Assembly (NCBI GenBank): GCA_947063875.1
Contig: CAMSTY010000021.1
Span: 1 to 52,179, forward strand
Origin: an uncultured bacterium
GTDB taxonomy: Bacteria > Bacillota > Clostridia > Lachnospirales > Lachnospiraceae
Direction: 5' to 3'
Length of the DNA: 52,179 nucleotides
Shown piece after piece: positions 34,120-42,505 of the stretch. The position numbers and the translations under genes were made by a program. The notes beneath the pieces are model-generated. The model worked only from the letters and a program-made list of their open reading frames with translations, searched no databases and was not told the origin of the DNA. Numbering within the stretch: the first letter of the stretch is position 1; every line of letters begins with the position of its first letter.

Positions 34120-35535
34120 ATGAAGGCCAAAAGGATTATTTATTATGGGCTGCCGCTTCTGGGGACGCTGCTGTGTCTCTGGTATATAAAAGAAGCAACC
34201 TGTGATATCGTATATTCGGATTACATTCGGATTGTAAATAAATACCTGCCGGATGTGTGGAATCCGGAGAATTTTTTCCGCCCGGATGTACTGACCAGGA
34301 TTCCGATTTATTATCCGGTGCGTGCGCTGAATGTGATGCTTTTTCGCTACAATACGACCTTTGAGATGGCTTTGGGGGCGCTGGGGCTCGGGTTTTCGGG
34401 ATTGGCGCTGGGCCGGTATTGTGAATGGAAACGGGTCGGTGTGATCTGGTATGTGTTTCTGATGTTCCTTTTGTTCGGACTGAACAAGTGGGAGATGCTG
34501 ACCAATGGAACCGGTTGGGCGCATTTTCTGGCATTTGCTTGTTTTTATTATCATTATCTGGTATTTGACCGGGTGCTGTACGGGGAGGAGAAGCGCGGCG
34601 ACCGTATCCGGCTCCTTGTGCTGCCGCCGGTGGTGAGCCTGGCGGTGGCAGGCCCTTACTGTGCGGTCTATTCGGCGGTGATGGTGCTGGCATATGGCTT
34701 TGCTGGGGTGCAGGGGTATCTGGCGCAGAAAAAGGGCAGGGAGGCGGGCCTTAGCCTGCGGTTCTGTGTGGCCGGCCTTGTCAGTGTGGTGGTTCCCCTT
34801 CTTTTGTATATGTGGAGCAATTCCTATGCCTATGAGGACCATGACGGAGCGATCAAGGTCGGACTGATGGCAATGTTTGTGCAGCAGCCAGTGTTTTTTG
34901 TGAATTTTCTGCTGAAATCCCTGGCTTCGATGGTAGTCGGCGGGGAGACGCTGAGTAAATGGATGGCGGAAGGAACCGTGGGAGACGGAGTCGTGTATCT
35001 TCTCGGGGCGGCGCTGGCAGGCGGATATCTCCTGGCCCTGGCGATGAATCTGCGTTATCGTCTGTATGAGCGTACCTTGCTGCCGCTGATGCTTTTATTT
35101 GCGGGAATGGGGAATCATGCAATCATCCTGATTTCCCGATATATTTTTGCCAGGGAGGAGTATGGCATGAGTTCCCGGTATGCCCTGCAGTATCAGGCAG
35201 GAATCCTGGGAATCGTGCTGACATTTGCGCTGGTATGGAAGCTGGCGGAAAGCAAAACGCCCGATAGGGCCAGGAAAGGCCTGGCGGCGGCCCTGTGCCT
35301 GCTTTTGCTGGCCGGACACGGTTACACGGATTATGTAGAGATCCGCACAGCGCCTTATCGGGAGGCGTATGGGGAGCATATTGCAGAGATGGCGCTTCAG
35401 TATGAGAGCTTGGATGACGATACCCTGCGGGAGACGTTTGACTACCGGAAAGGGCGGGAAGAAAGCGGGGCGGATGTACGCCGTGCTTTGAGAATCCTCA
35501 AAGAAAATGGCTGGAACGTGTTTGGCAGGCAGTAG
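34120..35535 (+). CDS. Polytopic membrane protein of the glycan locus, GT-C-like or polymerase
   Basis: This 471-residue protein has about ten hydrophobic segments. The first loop contains DIVYSDYIRIVNKYLPDVW with acidic residues near the membrane, again like GT-C enzymes, and the C-terminal 60 residues are soluble. It starts behind AAAGGAAG, 36 bases after the previous membrane protein. It could be a glycosyltransferase or an O-antigen polymerase-like protein; no diagnostic motif settles this. Confidence 0.6.
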   Translation: MKAKRIIYYGLPLLGTLLCLWYIKEATCDIVYSDYIRIVNKYLPDVWNPENFFRPDVLTRIPIYYPVRALNVMLFRYNTTFEMALGALGLGFSGLALGRYCEWKRVGVIWYVFLMFLLFGLNKWEMLTNGTGWAHFLAFACFYYHYLVFDRVLYGEEKRGDRIRLLVLPPVVSLAVAGPYCAVYSAVMVLAYGFAGVQGYLAQKKGREAGLSLRFCVAGLVSVVVPLLLYMWSNSYAYEDHDGAIKVGLMAMFVQQPVFFVNFLLKSLASMVVGGETLSKWMAEGTVGDGVVYLLGAALAGGYLLALAMNLRYRLYERTLLPLMLLFAGMGNHAIILISRYIFAREEYGMSSRYALQYQAGILGIVLTFALVWKLAESKTPDRARKGLAAALCLLLLAGHGYTDYVEIRTAPYREAYGEHIAEMALQYESLDDDTLRETFDYRKGREESGADVRRALRILKENGWNVFGRQ

Positions 35536-35633
35536 CCGGCATAATCGGAAGAATGGGAAAAATCCGGGAAAGAAGGCCGGACAGGGAATGTGGATGATCA
35601 ACATTACAGAGGGAAGACAGAGGAGAACATGAG

Positions 35634-36449
35634 ATGAAGGTAGTGATTCTGGCAGGCGGCCTGGGGACGAGAATCAGTGAGGAGAGCCACCTGAAGCCAA
35701 AGCCGATGATTGAGATCGGCGGCCGTCCGATATTGTGGCATATCATGAAATATTATTCCGAATTCGGATTTCATGATTTTATTATTTGCCTGGGATATAA
35801 GCAGTACGTGGTGAAAGAATTTTTTGCGGATTATTTTCTGCATATGTCGGATGTAACCTTTGATTTGGCCAATAATAAAATGGAGGTTCACAATAACTAT
35901 TCGGAGCCTTGGAAAGTGACGTTGGTAGATACCGGGCTGCATACCATGACCGGAGGGCGGGTCCGGCGGATCCGGCCGTATGTGGAAGGCGAAACCTTTA
36001 TGCTGACCTACGGGGATGCCGTGTGCACGGTGGACCTGGATGCGCTGGTCAGATTCCATGAGGGACATGGGAGGATTGCCACTCTGACTACGGTGAATAT
36101 CGGCCAGCAAAAGGGAGTGCTGGACATCGGCAAGGATCATGTGATCCGTTCATTCCGGGAAAAATCCTCCACGGACGGGGCGGTAATCAACGGCGGTTTT
36201 ATGATGATGAATCCGGAGATTTTTGAATATCTGGAGGATGATACAACGGTATTTGAGAAGGAGCCGATGCAGCGGCTGGTAAAGGAAGGCCAGCTGATGT
36301 CGTTTTTCCATGACGGCTTCTGGCAGTGCATGGATACGCAGCGGGAAATGCAGCTGCTGGAGAAAATGTGGCAGTCAAAGAGGGCGCCATGGAAGATCTG
36401 GGACGAGGCCCTTGGCAGCGAGGGGATGGAAGGGACTGCGGACAAATAA
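35634..36449 (+). CDS. rfbF: Glucose-1-phosphate cytidylyltransferase
   Basis: RfbF makes CDP-glucose from glucose 1-phosphate and CTP, the first committed step to CDP-3,6-dideoxyhexoses. The 271-residue protein has LAGGLGTRISEESHLKPKPM, the IGGRPILWHIMKYY segment typical of RfbF, LTYGDAVCTVDL and NGGFMMMNPE. The start is ATG 35634 behind GAGGAGA. It is followed by rfbG after 20 bases. Confidence 0.93.
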   Translation: MKVVILAGGLGTRISEESHLKPKPMIEIGGRPILWHIMKYYSEFGFHDFIICLGYKQYVVKEFFADYFLHMSDVTFDLANNKMEVHNNYSEPWKVTLVDTGLHTMTGGRVRRIRPYVEGETFMLTYGDAVCTVDLDALVRFHEGHGRIATLTTVNIGQQKGVLDIGKDHVIRSFREKSSTDGAVINGGFMMMNPEIFEYLEDDTTVFEKEPMQRLVKEGQLMSFFHDGFWQCMDTQREMQLLEKMWQSKRAPWKIWDEALGSEGMEGTADK

Positions 36450-36469
36450 AAAATTCCGGGAGACAAGAT

Positions 36470-37534
36470 ATGTACAATTGGGAGACTTGCAGTAAATTTT
36501 ATCAGGGCCGGCGGGTGCTGGTGACAGGACATACCGGATTCAAGGGAAGCTGGCTGTGCCGCATTTTGATGCTGGCGGGGGCGCAGGTGACGGGATATTC
36601 GTTGGAACCCCCGACCGATCCGGCGTTATTTCGGATTCTGGGGCTGGAATCCAGGATGGATTCCGTGACGGGGGACATCCGTAACCTGTGCCAGCTGAAG
36701 GAGACATTTGAGAGGGTGCAGCCAGAACTGGTGATCCACCTGGCAGCGCAGCCGATTGTACGGGATTCCTATCGGGAGCCGGTGTATACCTATGAGACGA
36801 ATGTGATGGGGACCGTGAATCTGATGGAGTGTGCACGGCTGTTTCCCTGCGTAAAATCGGTCCTGAACGTCACTACGGACAAGGTTTATGAAAACCAGGA
36901 GTGGGAATACGGATACCGGGAGAATGATCCGTTAGACGGCTATGATCCGTATTCCAACAGCAAATCCTGTTCGGAATTGGTGACGCACAGCTATAAAAAA
37001 GCATTTTTTGGAGACGGCCGCTGCGCGGTTTCGACAGCCCGCGCCGGGAATGTGATTGGCGGCGGGGATTTTGCAAACGATCGGATCATTCCGGACTGTG
37101 TGCGGGCGCAGGCGGCGGAAGAAGAGATCATTGTCCGCAACCCGTATTCCACCCGGCCGTTTCAGCACGTGATGGAACCGTTGTTTGCCTATCTGGAGAT
37201 TGTCCAGAGGCAGTATGAGGACCCGGCCTTTCAGGGCTGCTATAACGTGGGGCCGGATGATGCGGACTGCGTGACGACCGGTCGGCTGGTGACGTTATTT
37301 TGTGAATTGTGGGGCGGGGATGCGCGCTGGGCCAGCCGCCATGACGGAGGCCCTCATGAGGCGAATTTTTTGAAACTGGATTGTTCAAAACTAAAGCATA
37401 CCTTTGGATGGCAGCCCCGGTGGCATATCCGGGAGGCCCTGGATCTGACGGTGGAGTGGTCCCGGGCATATCTGGCCGGCGAGGATATGCTGGCAGTGAC
37501 GGATAGCCAGATCCGCAGATTTGGTCAGGACTGA
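36470..37534 (+). CDS. rfbG: CDP-glucose 4,6-dehydratase
   Basis: RfbG converts CDP-glucose to CDP-4-dehydro-6-deoxyglucose. The 354-residue short-chain dehydrogenase-type enzyme has the nucleotide motif VTGHTGFKGSWL, HLAAQPIVRDSYREP and a catalytic YSNSKSCSE block (YxxxK-like), and ends in the family's usual GWQPRW...ALDLTVEW pattern. The start is ATG 36470 behind GGGAGA; a longer frame from 36326 overlaps rfbF and is not needed. Confidence 0.92.
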   Translation: MYNWETCSKFYQGRRVLVTGHTGFKGSWLCRILMLAGAQVTGYSLEPPTDPALFRILGLESRMDSVTGDIRNLCQLKETFERVQPELVIHLAAQPIVRDSYREPVYTYETNVMGTVNLMECARLFPCVKSVLNVTTDKVYENQEWEYGYRENDPLDGYDPYSNSKSCSELVTHSYKKAFFGDGRCAVSTARAGNVIGGGDFANDRIIPDCVRAQAAEEEIIVRNPYSTRPFQHVMEPLFAYLEIVQRQYEDPAFQGCYNVGPDDADCVTTGRLVTLFCELWGGDARWASRHDGGPHEANFLKLDCSKLKHTFGWQPRWHIREALDLTVEWSRAYLAGEDMLAVTDSQIRRFGQD

Positions 37535-37561
37535 CAGGAAACAAGAGAGGAGAAAACAACG

Positions 37562-38908
37562 ATGGAAAAGACGCAGCAGCAGGCAAGACAGGAGATTCTG
37601 GATCTTGTGGCGGATTACTGTGAGAATTATCATCTGAAAAATAAAAAGCCGTACGAACCGGGAGACCGGATTCCTTACGCGTCACGGGTGTATGATGCGC
37701 GGGAGATGGTCAATCTGGTGGACAGTGCATTGGAATTCTGGCTGACCTCCGGACGTTTTACGGAGGAATTTGAGCAGAAGCTTTCCGAATACCTGGGGGT
37801 GCGTTACTGCTCGCTGGTGAATTCCGGTTCTTCCGCCAACCTGAATGCTTTCATGGCATTGACCTCTCCGCTTTTGGGGGAACGCCAGATCCGGCGCGGG
37901 GATGAGGTGATTACCGTGGCGGCGGGATTTCCAACGACAGTAACGCCCATGATTCAATACGGTGCGGTACCGGTATTTGCGGATGTGACAATCCCTCAGT
38001 ACAATATTGATGTGACGCAGCTGGAGGAGGCATATTCAGAGAAGACGAAAGCCGTGATGATCGCTCACACGTTGGGCAATCCGTTTGACCTGGGGGCGGT
38101 GAAATCCTTTTGCGATCGTCACCGGTTATGGCTGGTTGAGGATAACTGCGACGCTTTGGGCAGCTGCTATACATGGGAAGGGGCGGAACGCTTTACGGGG
38201 ACGGTAGGCGATATCGGCACTTCCAGTTTCTATCCGCCTCATCATATGACGATGGGGGAGGGCGGCGCGGTATATACCGACAATCCTTTGCTGCATAAGA
38301 TTATCCGCTCGTTCAGGGACTGGGGACGGGACTGTTCGTGTCCGTCTGGCAAGGACAATACCTGCCATCATCGCTTTGACCGCCAGTACGGAGAACTTCC
38401 GATGGGATATGACCACAAATATGTATATTCCCATTTTGGCTACAATTTGAAGGCAACGGACCTGCAGGCGGCAGTCGGCTGCGCCCAGCTGGAAAAATTC
38501 CCCGGATTTGTAGAACGCCGCCGCCGCAATTTTGATCGTCTGCATAAGGCGCTGTCGGATCTCTCGGATAAGCTGATCTTACCGGAACCGTGTCCCGGTT
38601 CCCGGCCAAGCTGGTTTGGCTTTCTGATTACCTGTAAGGAGGGGACGGACCGTAACCGCATGGTTTCGTATATCGAAGAAAAGGGGATTCAGACCCGGAT
38701 GCTGTTTGCCGGCAATCTGACCCGCCATCCCTGCTTTGACCAGATGCGAGCACAGGGCGGCGGCTATCGGGTGGTGGGAGATCTGAAGACTGCGGACCGG
38801 ATTATGCGGGATACCTTCTGGGTGGGAGTGTATCCGGGAATGACAGATGAGATGATCGATACCATGGCACAGGTGATTCATGAGGCAGTAAGAAAGAGTG
38901 CGGGCTGA
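37562..38908 (+). CDS. rfbH: CDP-4-dehydro-6-deoxyglucose 3-dehydrase (E1)
   Basis: RfbH removes the C3 hydroxyl of CDP-4-dehydro-6-deoxyglucose using pyridoxamine phosphate and a [2Fe-2S] cluster. The 448-residue protein shows the two hallmarks of E1: His227 in SFYPPHHMTMGEGG replaces the usual PLP lysine, and cysteines C196, C258, C260 and C268 follow the cluster pattern (C-x61-C-x-C-x7-C). The start is ATG 37562 behind AGAGGAG. The partner reductase (E3, RfbI/AscD) and the later epimerase or reductase genes are not in the window, so they must be elsewhere. Confidence 0.93.
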   Translation: MEKTQQQARQEILDLVADYCENYHLKNKKPYEPGDRIPYASRVYDAREMVNLVDSALEFWLTSGRFTEEFEQKLSEYLGVRYCSLVNSGSSANLNAFMALTSPLLGERQIRRGDEVITVAAGFPTTVTPMIQYGAVPVFADVTIPQYNIDVTQLEEAYSEKTKAVMIAHTLGNPFDLGAVKSFCDRHRLWLVEDNCDALGSCYTWEGAERFTGTVGDIGTSSFYPPHHMTMGEGGAVYTDNPLLHKIIRSFRDWGRDCSCPSGKDNTCHHRFDRQYGELPMGYDHKYVYSHFGYNLKATDLQAAVGCAQLEKFPGFVERRRRNFDRLHKALSDLSDKLILPEPCPGSRPSWFGFLITCKEGTDRNRMVSYIEEKGIQTRMLFAGNLTRHPCFDQMRAQGGGYRVVGDLKTADRIMRDTFWVGVYPGMTDEMIDTMAQVIHEAVRKSAG

Positions 38909-38919
38909 GAGGAGAGTTT

Positions 38920-39768
38920 ATGATGCGGTATGATCTGACGGAGACACATGAAGTCAGTTTGAAAATGCTGAAAGAAATTGACAGGATCTGTCGTAAATAT
39001 AAGATCAAATATATGCTGGATGCCGGTACGCTGCTGGGGGCAGTTCGTCATCAGGGGTTTATCCCCTGGGATGACGATGCCGATGTGGTGATGACCAGAA
39101 AGAACTACGATGCGTTTATGAAAGTAGTGAAACGGGAACTTCCGGATACAATGGAACTTCTGCTGCCTTCGGATTTTCAAAAGGGCCGGGCGTTTTTTGA
39201 TTTTACTGCGAGGATTTATTATAAAAACAGCCGCATTCATGAGGACTCTCTGGAAACGCAGTACTATGAAGGGAAAATGAACCATTTGTGGGTAGACCTT
39301 TTTACGCTCGATGTGCTTCCTCAGAATCGGGTAAATGCCGCCATAACCTTATTGCTGCACAAAATTGTGTATGGGATGGCAATGGGACACCGTTACCAGC
39401 TGGATTTCGGAAAGTACGGCGTTTTCTATAAGCTGGCAGTCAGCGGGTTGTCTGCGGCGGGACGCTTCATACCCATGCGGGTTTTGTTCGCTTTGCAGCG
39501 GATGATAGCGTTAAAGGACCGGAAATGCCGGAGTAATTTGTGCTATTACAGCAATTATCAGCCGGATTATCTGTATGTGACCTTGCAGAAAGAGTGGTGC
39601 GAGCAGATCGAAGATATTCCATTTGGCGATACCATGCTGATGGCGCCAAAACATTGGCACGAGGTATTGACCTGGATTTATGGAGATTACAAGAAGCTTC
39701 CGCCAAAAGAGCAGCAGGTTCCGTCTCATGCCACGGCGCAGATTCAGGTATACGATGAGGAAGAGTGA
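38920..39768 (+). CDS. LicD-family phosphotransferase
   Basis: LicD proteins attach phosphocholine or other phospho-groups to surface sugars. The 282-residue protein has the family core LDAGTLLGAVRHQGFIPWDD followed by DADV, in which the aspartates form the active site. A hydrophobic or amphipathic stretch lies near residues 145-185. It starts at ATG 38920 behind GAGGAGAG, 11 bases after rfbH, and its stop overlaps the next gene, so it decorates the same glycan. Confidence 0.88.
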   Translation: MMRYDLTETHEVSLKMLKEIDRICRKYKIKYMLDAGTLLGAVRHQGFIPWDDDADVVMTRKNYDAFMKVVKRELPDTMELLLPSDFQKGRAFFDFTARIYYKNSRIHEDSLETQYYEGKMNHLWVDLFTLDVLPQNRVNAAITLLLHKIVYGMAMGHRYQLDFGKYGVFYKLAVSGLSAAGRFIPMRVLFALQRMIALKDRKCRSNLCYYSNYQPDYLYVTLQKEWCEQIEDIPFGDTMLMAPKHWHEVLTWIYGDYKKLPPKEQQVPSHATAQIQVYDEEE

Positions 39769-40721
39769 CGGAAAAGAACATGGAAAAATTATTATCAGTA
39801 GTGGTGTCCGTATATAACGAGGAACAGGCGCTTCCTCTGTTCTATCAGACGGTAAAACCGGTTCTGGAAAAACTCGGCTGGGATTATGAGATTCTGTTTA
39901 TCAATGATGGGAGCCGGGATAACAGTCTGGAGATTCTGCGGGAACTGGCGGCGCAGGATGATCATGTGAAAGTGATCGGCTTTTCCCGGAATTTCGGACA
40001 TGAAGCGGCGATGATTGCCGGGATTGACTATGCCTGCGGGGATGGCATTGTGTGTATGGATGCCGACTTGCAGCACCCGCCATCCTGCCTGCCGGAGATC
40101 GTAAAAAAGCTGGAGGATAACTGCGGGGTAATCACGATGGTGCGCACACAGAATGCCTCTGCCGGGGTCGTGAAGAATATCACATCGGCTGGTTTTTACT
40201 GGTTGATCAATACGCTGTCTGACGTAGAATTTGAGCCGAATGCCTCGGATTTTTTTGCCATCTCGCGGCAGGCGGCGGACGTATTGCGGAAGAACTATCG
40301 GGAAAAGGTTCGTTTTTTGCGCGGATATGTGCAGAATATCGGTTTTAGCAGGGCGGCGATCCGCTATGAGGCGCAGGAGCGGGCGGCAGGGGAGAGCAAG
40401 TACAGCATCCGCAAATTGTTTACATTTTCCATTAACACGATCCTTTGCTTTTCCAATCTGCCCCTGAAGCTGGGGATCTACGCCGGAGGCCTGGCTGCCC
40501 TGATGGGGATTGCTGTGATGGTTTATACGTTATGTACCCGACAAGGGGCGCCCAGCGGATATGCGACGATTGTGATTCTCAATTGTTTTATGTTTGCCGT
40601 ACTGTTTTTGATTGTTGGGATTATCGGCGAGTATATGGCGATTCTGTTCAGCGAACTGAAGGACCGGCCGATTTACATTGTGGAAGAGATGAGAAATGTG
40701 GGGGAGAAACAAAAGAAGTAA
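39765..40721 (+). CDS. Polyprenyl-phosphate glycosyltransferase, GtrB/ArnC type
   Basis: This 318-residue GT2 enzyme transfers a sugar from a nucleotide donor to undecaprenyl phosphate. The catalytic part has VVVSVYNEEQALPLF, LFINDGSRDNSLEIL, GFSRNFGHEAAMIAG and the DADLQHPP metal site, followed by two C-terminal membrane helices (about residues 230-255 and 265-290), the plan of GtrB and ArnC. The start given is GTG 39765, overlapping the LicD stop; ATG 39780 is a possible alternative. It is the last gene of the glycan locus. Confidence 0.88.
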   Translation: MTEKNMEKLLSVVVSVYNEEQALPLFYQTVKPVLEKLGWDYEILFINDGSRDNSLEILRELAAQDDHVKVIGFSRNFGHEAAMIAGIDYACGDGIVCMDADLQHPPSCLPEIVKKLEDNCGVITMVRTQNASAGVVKNITSAGFYWLINTLSDVEFEPNASDFFAISRQAADVLRKNYREKVRFLRGYVQNIGFSRAAIRYEAQERAAGESKYSIRKLFTFSINTILCFSNLPLKLGIYAGGLAALMGIAVMVYTLCTRQGAPSGYATIVILNCFMFAVLFLIVGIIGEYMAILFSELKDRPIYIVEEMRNVGEKQKK

Positions 40722-40810
40722 AAGAAGCAAAAATAGGACCCTGAAATTTCTGTAATTGTACATTTTGTCTGGATTAGCGTAATATTTGATTCATTTATGG
40801 TGAATTTCGC

Positions 40811-40839
40811 TTGTACATTTTTGGCATTTTCGATATAAT
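40811..40839 (+). promoter_or_regulatory. Promoter for the phosphoribosyltransferase and possibly the downstream cluster
   Basis: TTGTAC (40811-40816) and a perfect TATAAT (40834-40839) are separated by 17 bases, 70 bases upstream of the next start codon. No terminator is seen between the phosphoribosyltransferase and the five-gene cluster that follows, so it may drive both. Confidence 0.75.
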
Positions 40840-40909
40840 GGAAGAAAGATCCAGAACACGTTTTTCGAGAGGTATTTCGGAAACAGCAATTGCAGAAAGG
40901 GGGACTATT

Positions 40910-41548
40910 ATGGAGACCAGGTATACGAAGATTCACACAGCGGGGACGAACGTGGCTTTGAAGGTGACGCCGGGACATTTTGCCACGAATCATTCCCATA
41001 TCAATTATTATCTGGATATGACTACGATGAAGACCAGGGCCAGCGAGGCTCAGGATGTGGCCAAGGGGATGATGGGGACTTATCTTTATGGACTGCTGGT
41101 GGATACCATTGTCTGTATGGAGGGCACAGAGGTTATCGGCGCCTTTTTATCGGAGGAACTGACCCGAAGCGGCGTGCTTTCCAAGAATATGCATAAGACG
41201 ATCTACATTGTACGGCCGGAATTTAACAACAACAGCCAGATTATTTTCCGGGACAATACGGCGCCGATGATCAAGGATAAGCATGTGATTATCCTGATGG
41301 CGACGGTGACTACGGGTTTCTCAGTGATGAAGGCCATTGAGAGTGTCCAGTATTATGGCGGAAAGCTGCAGGGAGTGTCTGCCATTTTCAGTGCGGTTCA
41401 CGAGGCTGGCGGAGTGCCGGTGCATGCGGTGTTCGGGAAGAAGGATTTGCCGGATTATGTGGATTATGATTATCGGGAGTGCCCGCTGTGCAAGCAGGGA
41501 CAGAGATTGGACGCCCTGGTGAATGCTTACGGGTATTCCAAGCTGTAG
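40910..41548 (+). CDS. Phosphoribosyltransferase-like protein, related to orotate phosphoribosyltransferase
   Basis: The 212-residue protein has the type I phosphoribosyltransferase outline: a long N-terminal hood region, a hydrophobic strand with HVIILMATVTTGFSVMKAI where the PRPP loop should be, and a C-terminal CPLC motif. In true enzymes that loop starts with two acidic residues (VDDVxTTG); here they are Met-Ala, so PRPP binding may be weakened or altered. The start is ATG 40910 behind AAAGGGGG; the upstream frame from 40811 begins inside the promoter. A 102-base gap separates it from the LRR gene. It could be pyrimidine salvage or a part of the neighbouring system. Confidence 0.7.
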   Translation: METRYTKIHTAGTNVALKVTPGHFATNHSHINYYLDMTTMKTRASEAQDVAKGMMGTYLYGLLVDTIVCMEGTEVIGAFLSEELTRSGVLSKNMHKTIYIVRPEFNNNSQIIFRDNTAPMIKDKHVIILMATVTTGFSVMKAIESVQYYGGKLQGVSAIFSAVHEAGGVPVHAVFGKKDLPDYVDYDYRECPLCKQGQRLDALVNAYGYSKL

Positions 41549-41650
41549 GCAGCGGAAACGCGGCGAAGACGTCGGAACATCCGCTAAGGACGGAAAAGAC
41601 CAGGCAAACAGAGGGTGAAGGAGAGGCAAAAGGAAGGAGAGGTGCTGCAT

Positions 41651-42505
41651 ATGGTGGCGAAGACCTATGCTTATGATTATGATGAGTATGAGGAGGGGAA
41701 GGGGCCGTCTACGATGGTCGCGGATATCCTGGCGGACCCGGAATTTGCCGGGGTGACGGACCTGACGATCGGAAGCTGGGGCAGTGCATATGAGGATGAC
41801 TGCCAGCCGATTATTGATGGGATCGTGGAGAATGCGGAGGCGTTTTCTCATATTGAAAAGCTGTTTATCGGGGATATGGATTTTGAGGAGTGCGAGGTTT
41901 CCTGGATTATGCAGGGAAACTATGACAAGCTGTGGGCAGCACTGCCTGGCTTAAAGGAATTGACGATCAAGGGAAGCACGGACCTGGGGTTGGGAGAGAT
42001 CTGCCATGAGAATCTGGAAGCGTTGACGATTATCTGCGGCGGTCTTCCGACAGGGATTATTGAGGAGATTGAGCAGGCAAGGCTGCCGAAGCTGAAAAAG
42101 CTGCTGCTTTATATTGGCAGCGACAATTACGGGTTTGACGGAAATAAGGATACGATTTGCAAGTTCCTGGAGAATGTGCAGCTTCCTCAGCTGGAATATC
42201 TTGGGATTGCAGACAGTGAGATTCAGGATGAGCTGGCAGAGGTGGTGCTAAAGAGTAAGTTTATGGGGCAGATTCATACCTTGGATTTGTCTTGCGGGAC
42301 GCTGTCGGATAAGGGAGGGGCGCTGATTCTGGAAACGCTGCCTAAGTATGGCAACATCAAGAAGCTGGATGTTCATTATCATTTTATGTCACAGGATATG
42401 GTGAAGAAACTGCGGGAACTTCCGATTGAGGTGGATGCCTCTGACGGGAATAAGCCGGACAGTTATCGTGGCGAGACTTATATGTACGCCATGCTGACAG
42501 AATGA
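41651..42505 (+). CDS. STM4015-family leucine-rich-repeat protein
   Basis: The 284-residue soluble protein is built of leucine-rich repeats of the ribonuclease-inhibitor type: IEKLFIGDM, LKELTIKGS, LEALTIICGG, LKKLLLYIGS, LEYLGIADSEIQDELAEV and IHTLDLSCGTLSDKGGALIL, ending with a conserved ETYMYAMLTE tail. Start ATG 41651 follows GGAGAGG. The gene order that follows matches Salmonella STM4014 to STM4011, which are uncharacterised, so I assign it to the STM4015 family from content and context. LRR proteins bind partners; it may be a scaffold, a substrate or a recognition factor. Its stop overlaps the next ATG by 4 bases (ATGA), so the two are translationally coupled. Confidence 0.82.
   Translation: MVAKTYAYDYDEYEEGKGPSTMVADILADPEFAGVTDLTIGSWGSAYEDDCQPIIDGIVENAEAFSHIEKLFIGDMDFEECEVSWIMQGNYDKLWAALPGLKELTIKGSTDLGLGEICHENLEALTIICGGLPTGIIEEIEQARLPKLKKLLLYIGSDNYGFDGNKDTICKFLENVQLPQLEYLGIADSEIQDELAEVVLKSKFMGQIHTLDLSCGTLSDKGGALILETLPKYGNIKKLDVHYHFMSQDMVKKLRELPIEVDASDGNKPDSYRGETYMYAMLTE

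Noticed and set aside
33598-34842. 414-codon minus-strand frame opposite the two membrane-protein genes
   Set aside because: Proline/His-rich shadow of plus-strand coding sequence crossing a gene boundary.
41479-41676. 65-codon frame before the LRR gene considered as a precursor peptide
   Set aside because: It overlaps the end of the phosphoribosyltransferase-like gene, has no ribosome site, and its composition is that of an out-of-frame read.
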